Source: Lachnospiraceae bacterium
GTDB taxonomy: Bacteria > Bacillota > Clostridia > Lachnospirales > Lachnospiraceae
Length of the DNA: 14,832 nt
Direction of reading: 5' to 3'
NCBI GenBank assembly: GCA_022798035.1
Contig: JAAWLS010000021.1
Location: forward strand, 1 to 14,832
The position numbers and the translations under genes are program-made. Shown here in pieces: positions 14,146-14,832 of this stretch; within the stretch, counting starts at the first letter, position 1, and every line of letters begins with the position of its first letter. A model generated the notes under the pieces. That model saw only the letters and a list, made by a program, of their open reading frames with translations. It was not told the origin of the DNA and made no database searches.

Positions 14146-14164
14146 AAAGCGGAATGACCGCTTT
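14146..14164 (+). other. Intergenic hairpin before the cyclase-family gene
   Basis: AAAGCGG (14146-14152) and CCGCTTT (14158-14164) form a perfect 7-bp stem around AATGA. Only GTGATA follows, with no T-run, so it is not a convincing terminator. It could be a partial attenuator or a processing/stability hairpin lowering or separating expression of the third gene. Confidence 0.4.
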
Positions 14165-14206
14165 GTGATACAGCAAAGTATTATTTATAAAAAGGAGGAA
14201 TTTGTT

Positions 14207-14832
14207 ATGTTTATGTTTTTATCACACCCATTAGACCCCGATGGATATGCATGGCCAGGAGAACCTGTTGTAAAAGTAACACAATGTACAGACGTATCAG
14301 ATGACTGCCCATTCTGCAGTTTTATGTCAGAGGTTCCCAATCACTGCGGTACCCACATGGATGCGCCGCGCCATTTTGTAAAAGATGGCCTGAACATCAA
14401 CGAACTGCCTATCGAATATTTCTGCCATACAGAAGTAGCTCTTTTGGATATTCCAAAAGGGCCGGCAGAGGGAATCCACAAAGCTGATTTAGAGCCTTTT
14501 GCAGATACGCTTTCCAAAGTGTCATTTGCCCTGATTCGCACCGGAATGGAGCAGTATCGCGACACCAACCAGAACCTCTATCAGAATGAAGGCGCTTACA
14601 TCGCTCCAGATGCAGGAGATTATCTCACAGAGACATTCCCGAATCTCAAAGGAGTTGGAATGGACTTTTTGGCAATTGGTTCTGCTTCCTCCAAGTGTCC
14701 GGAAGGTGAACTTCCGCCAGACTGCCACAGACATATGTTGGGATATTACACCGGAAAATTTGTAACCGGCGTAGAAGATATGCATTTGTCCGAAATTCCA
14801 AAGGGAGCAAAAATCACAAGATTTTTCAACGC
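14207..14832 (+). CDS. Cyclase-family metal-dependent hydrolase (kynurenine formamidase-like), 3' end outside window
   Basis: 208 codons are visible before the window edge. The protein opens MFMFLSHPLDPDGYAWPG and carries HCGTHMDAPRHF (46-57), the HxGTHxDxPxHF metal-binding signature of the cyclase superfamily (Pfam cyclase, PF04199), followed by further conserved His positions in DCHRHMLG. Family members hydrolyse amides or lactones using a divalent metal, such as kynurenine formamidase or isatin hydrolase. The start is the first ATG at 14207, with AAAGGAGG 8 nt upstream; the ATG at 14213 would be too far. It follows the kinase by 100 nt with a small hairpin between. In this operon a lactonase acting on a sugar-acid lactone is a reasonable guess but unproven. 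Two cysteines (CPFC, 34-37) lie near the start. Confidence 0.88.
   Translation, partial: MFMFLSHPLDPDGYAWPGEPVVKVTQCTDVSDDCPFCSFMSEVPNHCGTHMDAPRHFVKDGLNINELPIEYFCHTEVALLDIPKGPAEGIHKADLEPFADTLSKVSFALIRTGMEQYRDTNQNLYQNEGAYIAPDAGDYLTETFPNLKGVGMDFLAIGSASSKCPEGELPPDCHRHMLGYYTGKFVTGVEDMHLSEIPKGAKITRFFN

Overview
The window looks like a piece of a low-to-mid GC Gram-positive anaerobe chromosome, most likely a clostridial (Lachnospiraceae-like) gut bacterium. Reasons: strong AGGAGG ribosome binding sites before most genes, TTGACA/TATAAT-type promoters with 17-nt spacers, hairpin-plus-T-run terminators, a MacB-type exporter with Gram-positive-style membrane-anchored adaptors, and a clostridial style of seryl-tRNA synthetase. 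The genus is inference. No mobile element, tRNA, rRNA or CRISPR array is visible.

Layout. (1) 1-684: 3' end of glyA (serine hydroxymethyltransferase), + strand. (2) 700-748: hairpin that can terminate transcription from both sides. (3) 765-3884, - strand: a two-gene chemoreceptor operon. Its first gene encodes a soluble receptor with a C-terminal zinc-binding (CZB) domain. The second encodes a transmembrane receptor with two HAMP units, and its start codon directly abuts the first gene's stop codon. A good promoter at 3996-4024 is followed by a leader of about 105 nt that can fold into a strong hairpin. One arm of that hairpin is also complementary to the ribosome binding site. (4) 4180-9243, + strand: a four-gene ABC exporter operon in the order adaptor, ATPase, second adaptor, MacB-like permease, closed by a perfect hairpin terminator at 9273-9306. 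(5) 9412-11560, + strand: serS with its own promoter, then a membrane-anchored protein of unknown function, then a terminator. (6) 11703 to the end, + strand: a sugar-acid catabolic operon with a beta-hydroxyacid dehydrogenase, a DUF1537-type four-carbon acid kinase and a cyclase-family hydrolase cut by the window edge. Its promoter has a palindrome between the -35 and -10 boxes.

How the genes work together. The two chemoreceptors probably report to the same CheA/CheW array, one from the cytoplasm (metal or oxidant) and one from outside. The ABC operon fits a MacB/YknXYZ-like exporter, with two diverged adaptors rather than one. The last operon fits oxidation of a four-carbon sugar acid (threonate or erythronate type) to a 2-oxo acid followed by phosphorylation. 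The decarboxylating or aldolase step is not in view, and the role of the cyclase-family protein is open.

The least explained items are the chemoreceptor leader RNA, the extra domain inserted into the coiled coil of the second adaptor, the long acidic tail of the first adaptor, and the orphan gene behind serS.
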